From Solanum dulcamara (Eukaryota; Streptophyta; Magnoliopsida; Solanales; Solanaceae): a stretch of 64,000 bases of DNA. The notes under the pieces were generated by a model that saw only the letters and a program-made list of their open reading frames with translations, did no database searches and had not been told where the DNA came from. The DNA lies in the NCBI RefSeq assembly GCF_947179165.1, contig NC_077240.1, positions 28,996,001 to 29,060,000 of the forward strand, read 5' to 3'. The stretch's first letter is position 1, and every line of letters begins with the position of its first letter. The position numbers and the translations under genes are program-made. Below, piece by piece: positions 23,001 to 32,517 of this stretch.

Positions 23001-24689
23001 AGTTTCTTGAGAGATAAATCCCTAAATGTAGTATATTACAGACCTGCATATGTTTTGTCAGACGTTCCACTATGAATGTATAACTTGGTGTAGGTAGTGA
23101 TCATCTGATTCTGATTTGAGCAATGCAGCATCTCTTTTCGTCTCACAATCCGGAACCAGACTTTCTTATAATAATCTGCTTGTAAATTGCTGGTGGAAAC
23201 TGTAGAGTATTTGAAACCGTAAATATATGGCACAATTCTTTCGCTAGTAGAGTAATATTTGTTTTTTTTCTTTTACAGGCTAGGTATATCCTACCCGGAA
23301 CTGACAGAAATGCAGGCTCGTGCCATCTTTCAAGCTGCTATAACTATGAACAACAAGGGTATTTCAGTATTTCCAGAGATAATGGTTCCCCTTGTTGGAA
23401 CACCTGAGGTATGTGTTTTGTGGTTTGTATAAGAAAAGTTCTCCTATTCTTACCTCTTGAATATTGTTGATGTATCACGAATGAAGAAATATAATCTCCC
23501 TTTTCATTTTATGAAGCGTATACAAGGGGGTTAAATTGATTATTTTTTGGTAAGTGGATTTATACCGGTCCTTCTGACAAAAAAATTACAAAGTAACAGT
23601 GCACTTTTAATTGACAGGAATTAGCTCATCAAGTCGGTTTAATCCGTGATGTTGCCAAAAAGGTTTTCGCAGAGATGGGTACCTCATTGAATTATAAGGT
23701 GGGCACCATGATAGAGATTCCTAGAGCTGCTTTGATTGCAGATGAGGTACGTATTTTGAAGCAATCACCTATGTCCTTGGTGAGTTATTTTATTAACGGT
23801 AGTTGCAAAGAGTTAGACGGTGCACGATCTCAACTTAACTTGTGAAAGATTTTCAATTACTAACCTCTTCAATGACATATTGCAATATCTAAGTTCTACT
23901 CTAGAAAGGCATACATTTTGCTATATTAATTTGCTTATCCTACATATTTCACTGGAAATTGGTGATAGATTGCTAAAGAAGCAGAGTTCTTTTCCTTTGG
24001 CACCAATGACCTCACACAAATGACATTTGGATATAGTAGAGACGATGTAGGCAAGTTTCTTCCTATATACCTTGCAAAAGGCATCCTCCAACATGATCCA
24101 TTCGAGGTTAGCTTGCCATATCTCAAACTACTATATATCCATGTGAAATGTAAAAGTTCGGAATCTTGCATGTTAACGCTTGAAGATTTAACATCGCTCA
24201 GGTTCTTGATCAAAAGGGTGTTGGCCAGCTCATCAAGATGGCTACAGAAAGAGGTCGGGCAGCAAGGCCAAACTTGAAGGTCAGTTCTGACTTAGAATGA
24301 GAGATTTAACATATATACACTGACAACAATGAATTTCTATACTAGGAATAACATTTTTCATTTAATATCAATCTGAATAACTTGTTTTTTGGTTCAATAT
24401 GTAAGGCTAAAAGTGTGAGATATAACAGGTTGGAGTTTGTGGAGAACATGGTGGGGATCCTTCTTCAGTTGCATTTTTTGCTGAAGCTGGATTGGACTAT
24501 GTTTCTTGTTCTCCATTCAGGTCTCTTTTTCTCTTCAATATTATTGACTCAAACAATTTGCTTCTTTAAAAAGACGTGTTTGATGATTAGCTATATTAAT
24601 TGACGATTGGCTAACGGTTTTTGTATAATTATATGTGCTTAATCAGGGTGCCCATTGCAAAGCTAGCTGCAGCACAAGTTGAAGTTTGA
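11079..24689 (+). CDS. PPDK: Pyruvate, phosphate dikinase, cytosolic form (20 coding exons)
   Basis: Interconverts pyruvate, ATP and Pi with PEP, AMP and PPi. Exons: 11079-11084, 11350-11406, 11691-11921, 12500-12637, 12809-12971, 13116-13351, 13450-13578, 13743-13922, 20935-21072, 21410-21574, 21657-21818, 21905-21994, 22193-22331, 22719-22896, 23279-23408, 23618-23746, 23969-24106, 24202-24279, 24429-24520, 24647-24689. They sum to 2,622 nt, 873 residues plus stop, all with GT-AG introns. Residues 1-340 form the ATP-binding domain ([31 protein letters not shown]). Residues 380-510 form the phosphohistidine domain, with His455 (21494-21496) and the regulatory Thr453. Residues 530-873 form the PEP/pyruvate barrel ([27 protein letters not shown]) with Cys833 in VGVCGEHGG. 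Met-Gln then RVYTFGKG matches the known dicot cytosolic start. Odd points: Arg451 replaces a signature Gly, and intron 8 is 7 kb because of a retrotransposon. The length is normal for the family. Confidence 0.97.
14012..14594 (+). repeat. 5' LTR of the Tnt1-like element
   Basis: 583 bp, TG...CA, starting TGTAAGTGTCCATCCC and ending GGGTTTATTTCCAACA. It has a TATA-like CTATAAAAGG (about 14204). It matches 19723-20878 apart from scattered substitutions and the insertion in the latter. As it lies in sense in a PPDK intron, its promoter could in principle start a transcript that includes downstream PPDK exons. Confidence 0.92.
14660..15660 (+). pseudogene. Tnt1-like gag and protease, broken
   Basis: Starts about 14670 with the gag N-terminus ([17 protein letters not shown]) and soon meets a stop. 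The best piece is 14831-15061, with VNNIIDEES and [21 protein letters not shown] knuckle is recognisable but shifted near 15356-15410. The open piece 15461-15655 carries [18 protein letters not shown] and the protease region WVVDMTSS, where DMTSS stands for the usual DTAAS, so the protease motif is degraded. Several frameshifts separate the pieces. Confidence 0.85.
15700..17790 (+). pseudogene. Tnt1-like integrase, split by organelle-like DNA
   Basis: 15700-16257 holds the pre-integrase text and first part of integrase, including the HHCC region (about 15940-16070) and [20 protein letters not shown] (about 16115-16170). Integrase stops making sense at about 16257 and resumes at about 17122 with [17 protein letters not shown], then [17 protein letters not shown] and [16 protein letters not shown]. 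So 865 bp of foreign DNA sits between the first and second catalytic aspartates. Stops occur on both sides. Confidence 0.85.
16258..17122. other. Organelle-like, probably mitochondrial, insertion inside integrase
   Basis: This segment shares nothing with Copia integrase, whose reading is continuous on either side. Its base composition and text (GC-richer, with GAGGGACCCCTCAAAGAGCG near 16725) are like plant mitochondrial non-coding DNA. I recognise the style, not a named gene. The last 140 bp (16980-17120) is AT-rich and may be of other origin. Alternative: ordinary unique nuclear DNA captured during break repair. Confidence 0.5.
17955..18036 (-). pseudogene. rps11: Plastid rps11 3' fragment
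   Basis: About 27 residues of the ribosomal protein S11 C-terminus, including the family hallmark [15 protein letters not shown]. No start or upstream gene body is present. Plastid rps11 lies in the large single-copy region. The stop is altered, since the frame reads on after RRV. It is non-functional and serves only as a marker of plastid origin. Confidence 0.85.
18118..18272 (+). pseudogene. ycf2: Plastid ycf2 fragment
   Basis: About 50 residues match the conserved ATPase-like region of Ycf2 ([20 protein letters not shown], then [16 protein letters not shown] and SYTRG). Intact ycf2 encodes more than 2,000 residues, so this is a small piece. It directly follows the group II intron domain V, an arrangement not found in plastid genomes. 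Confidence 0.85.
18449..19722 (+). pseudogene. Tnt1-like reverse transcriptase and deleted RNase H
   Basis: RT text runs from about 18560 ([12 protein letters not shown], then [20 protein letters not shown]) through LDVKT (about 18820) to the catalytic region LYVNDMLIV (about 19034-19060). There the usual YVDD is YVND, so one catalytic aspartate is gone. Next come [14 protein letters not shown] and the GYTDADM start of RNase H (about 19550). The frame then jumps to DMLTNVV and [12 protein letters not shown] near the end of RNase H, so roughly 450 bp of the domain is deleted around 19575-19600. Confidence 0.85.
19723..20878 (+). repeat. 3' LTR of the Tnt1-like element, interrupted
   Basis: The LTR sequence runs 19723-20224 and resumes at 20784 after the second target copy of a 551-bp DNA-transposon-like insertion. 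The TATA-like CTATAAAAGG is kept near 19919. Confidence 0.92.
20225..20775. mobile_element. Non-autonomous hAT-like element with tRNA-like boxes
   Basis: 551 bp present in the 3' LTR and absent from the 5' LTR, so its borders are clear. It is flanked by ATTATTGC (20217-20224) and ATTATTGT (20776-20783), an 8-bp duplication with one mismatch. Both ends begin CAG (CAGGGCGAGATCTACG; CAGTCGCTCCGAATT from the other strand), as in hAT elements. Inside, TGGTTTAGTGG (20354-20364) and GGTTCGAATG (20396-20405) resemble pol III A and B boxes at normal tRNA spacing. There is no transposase. Confidence 0.75.
22378..22495. mobile_element. 118-bp MITE (hAT type) in PPDK intron 13
   Basis: Inverted ends of about 28 bp, CTATGTTGCTCGTACTCTCC and the complement of its far end CTATGTTGCTCGGACTCTTC, continue into CAAAAATG on both sides. 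A perfect 8-bp duplication CTGAGAGT borders it (22370-22377 and 22496-22503). The interior is itself partly palindromic. This resembles a MITE family very common in Solanaceae genes. It is 220 bp from the next exon and leaves splice sites untouched. Confidence 0.93.
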
Positions 24690-24740
24690 AGGCAAGGTTC
24701 AAGGAAGAAGATGTAAATAAATAAATACAATTAGTGTATA
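24690..24740 (+). terminator. PPDK 3' UTR with poly(A) signals
   Basis: After the TGA at 24687-24689 the text is A-rich, with overlapping AATAAATAAATA signals at about 24714-24727, about 30 nt past the stop. The real cleavage site cannot be read from sequence. An A10 run follows at 24743. Confidence 0.6.
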
Positions 24741-24981
24741 CCAAAAAAAAAAGAAGAAAAGTTGTTTAGGAAAAGGGGAACAACATCTATTACTTTCTTT
24801 CCAAAGACATGAAACTAATGTTTATATGTTGAGAAATAAATGTTAAGACTCAATCCACCGGGTCTCACCTACTCTAAGTAAGTGTTTCTTTTTTAAAGTT
24901 GCTCATTCTTGACCTATTCTATCTTAACTTTAGCTACGCAGAAATCTAAACGATGGATGGCTTTAAGTTTCGAAATATTTT
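24737..24981. repeat. Duplicated segment, copy 1, left part
   Basis: From ATACCAAAAA onward this matches 35445-35568 plus 35907-35945 (shared AAAGTTGTTTAGGAAAAGGG and CACCTACTCTAAGTAAGTGT). The right part of copy 1 is 35149-35444, on the far side of the Ty3 element inserted at 24982. About 80 bp (24897-24975) has no partner in copy 2. Confidence 0.8.
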
Positions 24982-27445
24982 TGTCACGCCCCGGGAGGGT
25001 ACCCTAGACGTGATCGGCACTCGAAAGCCATTTCTGGCCTTCAAGCGAACCACCTGATTCAGTCACACTATCATACACACTATTCACATTATGGGGGTCG
25101 AAGGCCAAACACTATCAACTCAACAAAATAAATATAATAAGACTCCTCAAAATAACAGTCCAGCCTCCCCACACTCTAGTCTATAAAGCCTCTATCAAAG
25201 TCTAGGAGGTGCCAATGACAAGCCCATGGCTACCAACAATCAAAATAAAGCACAAAACTACATAGGGAGCTCAACATCCTCCAGAAACTAGGAGAACTCA
25301 CAAAGTAGCGGGAAGTATGTAGATCTTCAATGGTGCGCCGGTTGATGATCTCTGGTACCTGTCTCTGCATCATGAAATGATGCAGGCCAGATGGCGTCAG
25401 TAAGTGGAATATACGAGTATGTAAAATGGCCGAATAAAACAACATCAGAAAAGGACCAACCAACTCGGAAATCTCATCTCATAAATAAGTAACAACTCAC
25501 TCAAGTGTCCTAAGTCTAACAGGAAATGGTTTAGACGGGACCAAATCACATGCCACTGACTCGGAGTACTATCAAGACCTAAATGGGAGTTTCTCTTATC
25601 CGACAACCATCACTTATGAGCCAGTGATAGTACAACAATCAGACGTCGTTGCCACGTCCGTTCATACCTTGCCAGGGCATGAACGCCTCCCTAATCATGG
25701 ATTCCATCGATTAGTCAAGTCCTATCATTTCAGGACAATAAAATGGAAAACATCCGACTTTAACGGTTCGATCCCACAGGAAGCATACGACTTTAACGGT
25801 TCCATCCCTACCTACGTTGGCGGCGTAGTTCTTGGGGTTCAAGTATGGACTATACTCTCACCCGCTTTGGTGCTCGATACTCCTGCCATGACTCCATGCT
25901 CATAAGACTCCATCCAATCATCTCAAACAAGACCTCACGGCTAGTTTCATTTAGAACCTTGCCGACTCATCAACTCTATCCTCAATTCAACTCAATCGAG
26001 TCATAATGGCAAGTCTCGTTTAGGACCTTGTCCACTCGTCAATTCTATCCTCCAATCAACTCAATCAAGCCTAAATGAGATATGCATTTATAACATCCCA
26101 CAAACATAACAAACCATTCCTCTCCTCATTTGTCACCTACTTAGGACTTATCACAACTCTAAAAATTTTAAACCAATAATTCAAGAGGAGTAACACATTT
26201 AAGGAAATTGACATATTCAACATAATCACATGACTAAGAAAAATCAACAAAGCACATTAACAACCCATCTCCATCAACTCATGCTAACATGGAGATTTTT
26301 AGGAATTTCTTATCTCAATAACATCAACATAATAAGAATCAAACAAATAGAAGGCAAGACTCATTTGAACACAAACCTACTAAGAAACTCCATTCTTACG
26401 GACATTTAACCTCAAAGAAAGTATACGACACATGGGTGGACTCAACCCATGTTTTGTGTAGACTTGCATACCTTAGAATAGATTCTTGAAGAAACCTTTT
26501 GTTGGGTCTTCAATGAAAACTTGGAGTCTTGAAGCTCTTGGAACAATTCCTTGTTGGAAATGGAGGAGGAAGAGGAGGAGGAGGAGGAGGAGGAGGAGAG
26601 AGGGATTTCTAGGGCTTTTTAGAGAGAGAGAGAGGCTGAAAATAGTCCCAAAATGCCCAAGGCTTGAGTATATATAATTTGGGACAATTCCCAAATTGTC
26701 CTTTGTTCAAAATTCTGATAAAAAATAGGCTGAAAACGCTCCTGGCGCGATAGTGGCGCATCGCGCCATTGCAGTGCTAGGTCGATTAGGCCTAAAACCT
26801 GCACATCTGTTAGTGGCGCGCAGCGCCAAGGACCAAACTACTGAGGCATGTTCTTGGCGCGATAGTGGCACGTCACGCCCTTACATCGCCAAGGCCATAT
26901 TTTCTGAGTTTTGGAAAATAGGCTTGAAAATCCTGCATATCTCGTAGTGGTGCGCCGCGCCAGGGACCAAACTACTGAGGCATGTTCCTGGCGCGATAGT
27001 GGCGCGTCGCGCCACTGCGGCGCCAAACCCAGATTCCCAGCAGTTGCAACCCAGGCCTAAAATTTCTATCGAGCTAGTTCGTTTTAGGATCGTCATATCT
27101 TTTGACTCCGAACTTCAAAAATTATATTTTTGATGGCGTTGGAAAGAAGACTCGACAAACTTTAATTTAATAGGTCGTGGGCCACCCAAATTTTCATCTT
27201 TCAAAAGATAGGGTCGTTAGAAGTCAACCCCTTATATGAAATCATTCTAAAACTTAGTCACGACGAATCTTTTGGACTTAGCTTGGTCCTAGGGGGTCCT
27301 TTGTGACCCCGCATCACCTCTAACACTACTTAATTTCTCAGGAACTCATCTTAACTCATGCATATACTTCACAATAATTGAGTTTGACCCTATCCGTATA
27401 CAAGAAGGGTCCGAATCTTAGGGAAATGTTTTGAGGGGTGTTACA
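24982..27445 (-). repeat. 3' LTR of the first chromovirus
   Basis: 2,464 bp, TGTCACGCC...GTGTTACA on the + strand. It contains a GA-rich microsatellite (26563-26600) and a CpG-rich block of repeated GGCGCG/CGCGCC palindromes (26745-27027). Confidence 0.93.
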
Positions 27446-27557
27446 TTATCTCCCCCTTGGGGTCATTCATCCTCGAATGACGAGTAACCAAGAATGGACT
27501 CGAGGTACGAATCACAATCAGAATTCAGTCATTCAACCAATCAAATTTTCAAACAAA

Positions 27558-27950
27558 TTACCAATCAAACTCATAATACGCAAAGAAATTCGAGTCAAGG
27601 AAATGGACATTACCTTCAACATTTTTATCGGTAGGTACGAATAGATGTGGATATTTAGATTTCATGTCTTCCACCGCTTCCCATGTGGCTTCCTCAACAA
27701 ATTGATTTCTCCATAGGACTTTAACTGAGGCGATCTCTTTGTTCCTCAATTTGCGGATTTGGTGATCAAGAATTTGGATCGGGACCTCTTCATAGGATAA
27801 ACTATCCTTAACTCCAATACTATAAATGGGGACTACCAATGAGGGATCGCTCGAGCAATTCTTCAACATCGAAACATGGAATACCAGATGAATGACGGCT
27901 AGCTCCGAGGATAACTCCAATTCATAAGCGACACTCCCTATCCTCCTCAC
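27558..27950 (-). pseudogene. Chromovirus integrase C-terminus with chromodomain
   Basis: About 130 residues, in frame with the rest. RRIGSVAYELELSSELAVIH and FHVSMLKNC form the GPY/F-like end of integrase. EEVPIQILDHQIRKLRNKEI, then VKVLWRNQFVEEATWEAVED, form a chromodomain with the aromatic residues in VLWR and ATWE. Chromodomains in this group target insertion toward heterochromatin. The stop at 27558 is the natural C-terminus. Confidence 0.9.
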
Positions 27951-27953
27951 AAT

Positions 27954-29483
27954 CTAGTAAGGACTAATGTATCGAGGACTAAGCTTCCGCTTCCTTCCAA
28001 ACCTCATGACACCCTTCATGGGTAACACTTTCAAATACACCCAATCATCCACCTCGAACTCTAAGTCTCTCCTCCTCACATCGGTGTAAGATTTTTGGCG
28101 GCTTTGGGCTGTTTGTAGCCTATATTGAATAACTCTCACCTTCTTCATGGCTTGGTGAACAAAATCAGGCCCAATCAACTCAAATTCACCAACCTCAAAC
28201 CACCCAATGGGTGATCTACACCTCCTCCCATACAAAGCTTCATAAGAAGCCATTTGAATGCTTGCATGATAGCTATTATTATATGCAAACTCTTTGAGAG
28301 GTAAGTGATCGTCCCAATTTCCTTTGAAGTCAAGCACACAAGCTCTGAACATATCCTCCAACGTATGAATGGTGCGCTCCTCTTGGCCATCCATCTGGGG
28401 ATGAAAGGCCGTACTAAGGTTCACCTTTGAACCCAGTCCCTTCTAAAAGGATCTCCAGAATTGGAAAGTGAATTGAGCTCCTCTGTCTGAAATGATGGAC
28501 AAGGGAACCCCATGCAATCTGACGATTTACTGAATGTATAACTTTGCATAATCTTCTACGGTGTCAGTGGTCTTAACTGCCAAGAAATGAGCTGATTTTT
28601 TCATTTTATCCACAATCACCCAAATCGAATCATGTTGCTTTCGGGACCTCGGTAAACCTGTAATAAAGTTCATGTTGATCATCTCCCACTTCCATTCTGG
28701 AATGTCTATATTTTGAGCCAAGTCACATGGTGTTTGATGCTCAACTTTCACCTATTGGCAATTTGGACACTTGGAAACGAATTCTGCAATATCTCTCTTC
28801 ATCCTACTCCACTAATAGATTTCCCTCAAGTCATGGTACATTTTTGTAGAGCCCGGATGAATAGAGTATCTGGAACTATGCGCTTTGGCCATAATCCTCT
28901 CTCGAACATCATCGACATCAGGTACACACAACCTATTTTGGTACCTTAACACATCATCTCCCCATTTGGTAAAAACCATCACCTCTTGTCTGTGGACAAC
29001 TTCCTTCAATTGGAGAAGGACGGGATCCTGATCTTGTTTCTCCTTTACCTTTGTCACAAGTGAGGATGCAGACCCATCCTGAACATTAACTGTACCTTCA
29101 TTGTTCTCTTCAAGACGAACTCCCAATCGGGCTTATCTGTGCATCTCTCTAGCCAATTCTTTCCTTCCCTCCTCTATATGGACAGTTCTACCCATAGACA
29201 ACCTGCTAAAAGCATCAACAATGACATTAACTTTACCTGGGTGGTAGAGGATGCTCATATCGTAGTCCTTGAGTAGCTCGAGCTATCTACTTTGCCTCAG
29301 GTTGAGTTCCTTCTGGCTGAAGACGTATTGTAAACTCTTGTGATTGGTGAACACATAAACATGCACTCCATACAAGTAGTGGCGCCAAATTTTAAGCGCA
29401 AATACCATAGCTGCCAGTTTGAGGTCATGAGTTGAGTAATTCCTCTCATGAATCTTAAGCTATCTTGAAGCATAGGCTATCAC
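27954..29483 (-). pseudogene. Chromovirus RNase H end and integrase
   Basis: Continues in the same frame with stops at several places, including the 29480s, near 29127 and 28810, and at 28525 and 28425. The RNase H end reads [20 protein letters not shown]. The integrase zinc region (about 28755-28865) is followed by the DDE core: MINMNFITGLPRSRKQHDSI, where the usual first Asp (MDFI) is Asn, then ISDRGAQF and NLSTAFHPQMDGQEERTI with the catalytic Glu. The loss of the first integrase Asp is independent of the stops. Confidence 0.88.
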
Positions 29484-30752
29484 CTACCCATTTTGCATCA
29501 GCACACAGCCCAAACCAACTCTAGATGCATCACAATAGGTCACAAAACCTTCTGTTCCATCAGGCAAGGTTAGAACAGGAGCAGCGGTTAGCTTGGTCTT
29601 CAATTTCTGGAAACTCTCCTCACAAGCATTAGACCATTGGAATTTAGCCTTCTTTTGGGTCAGCTTGGCCAATGGTGATGATATGGATGAGAATCCCTCT
29701 ACAAACCTTCGATAATAGCCGGCCAAACCCAAGAAGCTTCTTATCTCTGTCGGGGACGTAGGTCTGGGCCAATTCTTCACTGCCTAAATCTTCTGAGCAT
29801 CAACCTAAATACCATCTCCAGATATAATGTGGCCTAGAAAAGCCACTGATGCAAGCCAAAATTCACATTTGGAGAACTTGGCATACAATACCTGGTCCTT
29901 TAGAGTTTGCAAGACGACTCTAAGATAATGGGCGTGCTCTTGCTCATTCTTGGAGTAAAACAAAAAATCATCTATGAATACAATCACAAACATATCAAGA
30001 TATGATTTAAATAATCGGTTCATGAGATCCATAAAAGCTGCGAGGGCATTAGTCAACCCGAAGGACATCACCAAAAACTCAAAGTTTCCATAGCGGGTCC
30101 GAAAAGCTATCTTTGGGATATCGCACTCCCTCACCTTCAACTGATAGTAGCCCGATCTTAGGTCTATCTTTGAGAAACAAGTGGCACCTTGAAGTTGATC
30201 AAATAAGTCATCTATTCTGGGGAGAGGGTATTTGTTCTTTATGGTGACCTTATTCAGCTGCCTGTAGTCAATACACATTCTAAGGGACCCATCTTTCTTT
30301 CACACAAATAGGATCGGAGCACCCCATGGTGAGACACTCGGCCTAATAAATTCCTTATCTATCAAGTTTTTCAACTGTTCCTTCAACTCTTTCAACTCAG
30401 TCGAAGCCATTCTATATGGTGGGATAGAGATAGGCTGGGTATCAGGAAGAACATCAATCCCAAAGTCAATATCCCTATCAGGAGGGACTCCATGCAGATC
30501 TTTAGAAAAGACATCCGAAAACTCGTTGACAATCGAAACCAACTCAAGGGATGGAGACTTAATACTATCATCTTTCACTCGGACAAGGTGATAAATACAC
30601 CCCTTTGAGATTAGCTTTTTGGCCCTAAGATATGAAATAAACTTACCCTTAGGCACAACAGGACTGCCCTTCCATTCTATGATAGCCTTATTCGGGAATT
30701 TGAACTTAATAATCCGGGTCCTATAATCAATATAGGCATAACATACATAAAG
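29484..30752 (-). pseudogene. Chromovirus reverse transcriptase and RNase H start
   Basis: Same frame as gag. RT begins with [20 protein letters not shown] and the priming region [13 protein letters not shown], then a TGA at about 30297 (CGA to TGA likely), then [32 protein letters not shown] and the catalytic FIDDFLFYS (about 29960-29985). Two more TAGs follow near 29787 and 29803. RNase H starts with [13 protein letters not shown] and [20 protein letters not shown] (first catalytic Asp). Catalytic aspartates are kept despite the stops. Confidence 0.9.
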
Positions 30753-32300
30753 CTACTCTATGCCAATGATCACATCAAAATCAACCATGTCCAACTCAAC
30801 TAAGTCAGTCAAGGTATCCCAGTAATGAATTAATAGAGTGCAATCCCTATAGAATCTCTCAGCTAAGACAGAATCACCGACAAGAGTAGCTACACTAAAA
30901 GGCTCAAGAAGGCATTCAGGAATTTTATTGAATTTACTAGCTACGTAAGGAGTCACAAAAGATAGCATGGCACCCGGATCAATCAAAACATAACAGTCAA
31001 GAGAAAAGAGTTGTATCATACCCGTCACGACGTTTGGAGAGTTCTTTTGATCTTGGCGACTACCCATGGCATATAAACGGTTTGTACCTCCCCTCGTTCC
31101 TGAAGTAGTGCCCCTCTGATCATCCCTAGCCGGTGGTGCGGTGGTAGAATATTGGGCTCTGTTTCCCCCTGTTGGACACTCTCTCTGAAAATGGTCCATT
31201 TGGCCGCATTTATAACAACTAACCCTTCCCGCTATGCACTCTCCCAAGTGGAGCCTACCGCACTTGCCGCATGGTGGCTTCCCTCTCGAACCTTGACTCA
31301 CACTAGTCTGGGATTGAGAACCCTGGGGTCAGAAACTTTGGAGACTCTGTCCCTGCCGATCATACCTGTTCTGCGGCATAGGTGCACTTGCTGTGGATGA
31401 GGCATAGTTGAAAGACCTGTTCTGGAAGAAAGACCTATTGCCCTTATTCTTCTTCTGTTCATTCTCATGCTCAACTTACCTTGCCTTCTTGCTCATATGC
31501 TTCTCTTTGTCTTTCCTTTTTTCATCCTCCACCTGCTGAGCATACACCATTAATCTTGAAGTATCCATGTCAGAGATTAACAATGCTGCTTTGCACTCCC
31601 TCTTCACATGTCTCCCCAATCCATAGACGAACTTTCTCATCTTCGACCTCACATCTGGGATCATTTCTGGAGCATACCTGGACAGCTGGATGAACTTTAG
31701 GCTGTACTCCTTAACAGTCATACCTTCTTATTTCAGATTCACAAACTCCTCCACTTTCGCTTCCCTCAATTCTAAGGGAAAAAAGTGGTCAAGAAAGGCT
31801 CCCTCAAATTCATCACACACTGCAGGTTCAACATTCTCACCCTTACCTTATTCCAATTGGTTATAGCAGATGTTTTCCACATCTTTGAGTTGATAATACA
31901 CCAACTCAACCCCCTTAATTTCCGTAGCATGCTTAGCTTTCAGAATTTTCCACATCTCATCAATAAAATTTTGGGGATCTTCATCAACCTTAGAACCCGT
32001 GAATACCGATGGATTCATTCTCGGAAAGTCTCTAATTCTAGTGGCAGTAGACGACTCTTGGGAACTAGAGCTAAGAGTCGGCGAACTCTGGTTACAATTC
32101 CGGGCAGCCACTAATTGAGTGAGTATAGCAATTGCCCCTCGAAATTTTATCTCTGAAGTGGGTACAGGCGGAGTAGTAGGCACTTGAGGTGTCTCCGCAT
32201 ATCTTGAGGGTCGGCCTCTAGCTCTCGATGGGCGTACCTCTGACTGGGGCATATCTGCGTTATCAGTGTTCCTCTGGCTAGCCCTACGTTTAGGAGGCAT
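30753..32300 (-). pseudogene. Chromovirus gag and protease, several stops
   Basis: Starts at ATG 32300 (MPPKRRASQ), a normal start for this family. The gag body (EIKFRGAIAILTQLVAARN, then VKEYSLKFIQLSRYAPEMI) is cut by TAA at 31848 and another TAA near 31734, and a further stop follows at 31476. The CCHC knuckle CYKCGQMDHFQREC (about 31193-31235) is intact. The protease region reads LIDPGAMLSFVTPYVASKF (about 30940-31000). The piece ends at TAG 30753, where relatives have Trp (GMDWLYVC), so TGG to TAG is likely. All pieces share one frame. Confidence 0.9.
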
Positions 32301-32517
32301 TATCTGTAATGTATAAACGCACGAATTAGAAAAGAGTTTTATAGAGTTTTAACTCTATCGCATGAATTCAGAGTATGGAAGAAGTGAAACAATTTCTAAT
32401 GTCTTATAGCCTCCTGATTATAAGTGTGGTGCACAACACACCCATAAGCAAGACTCTACTAGACATGGCTTCATACACTCCCTAGGACTCTTGAACTCTA
32501 GGCTCTAATACCTTATT

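Noticed and set aside
25624..25905. 93-residue + strand open frame
   Set aside because: Lies in the chromovirus LTR, is not kept as a protein in the other LTRs, and has no known motif.
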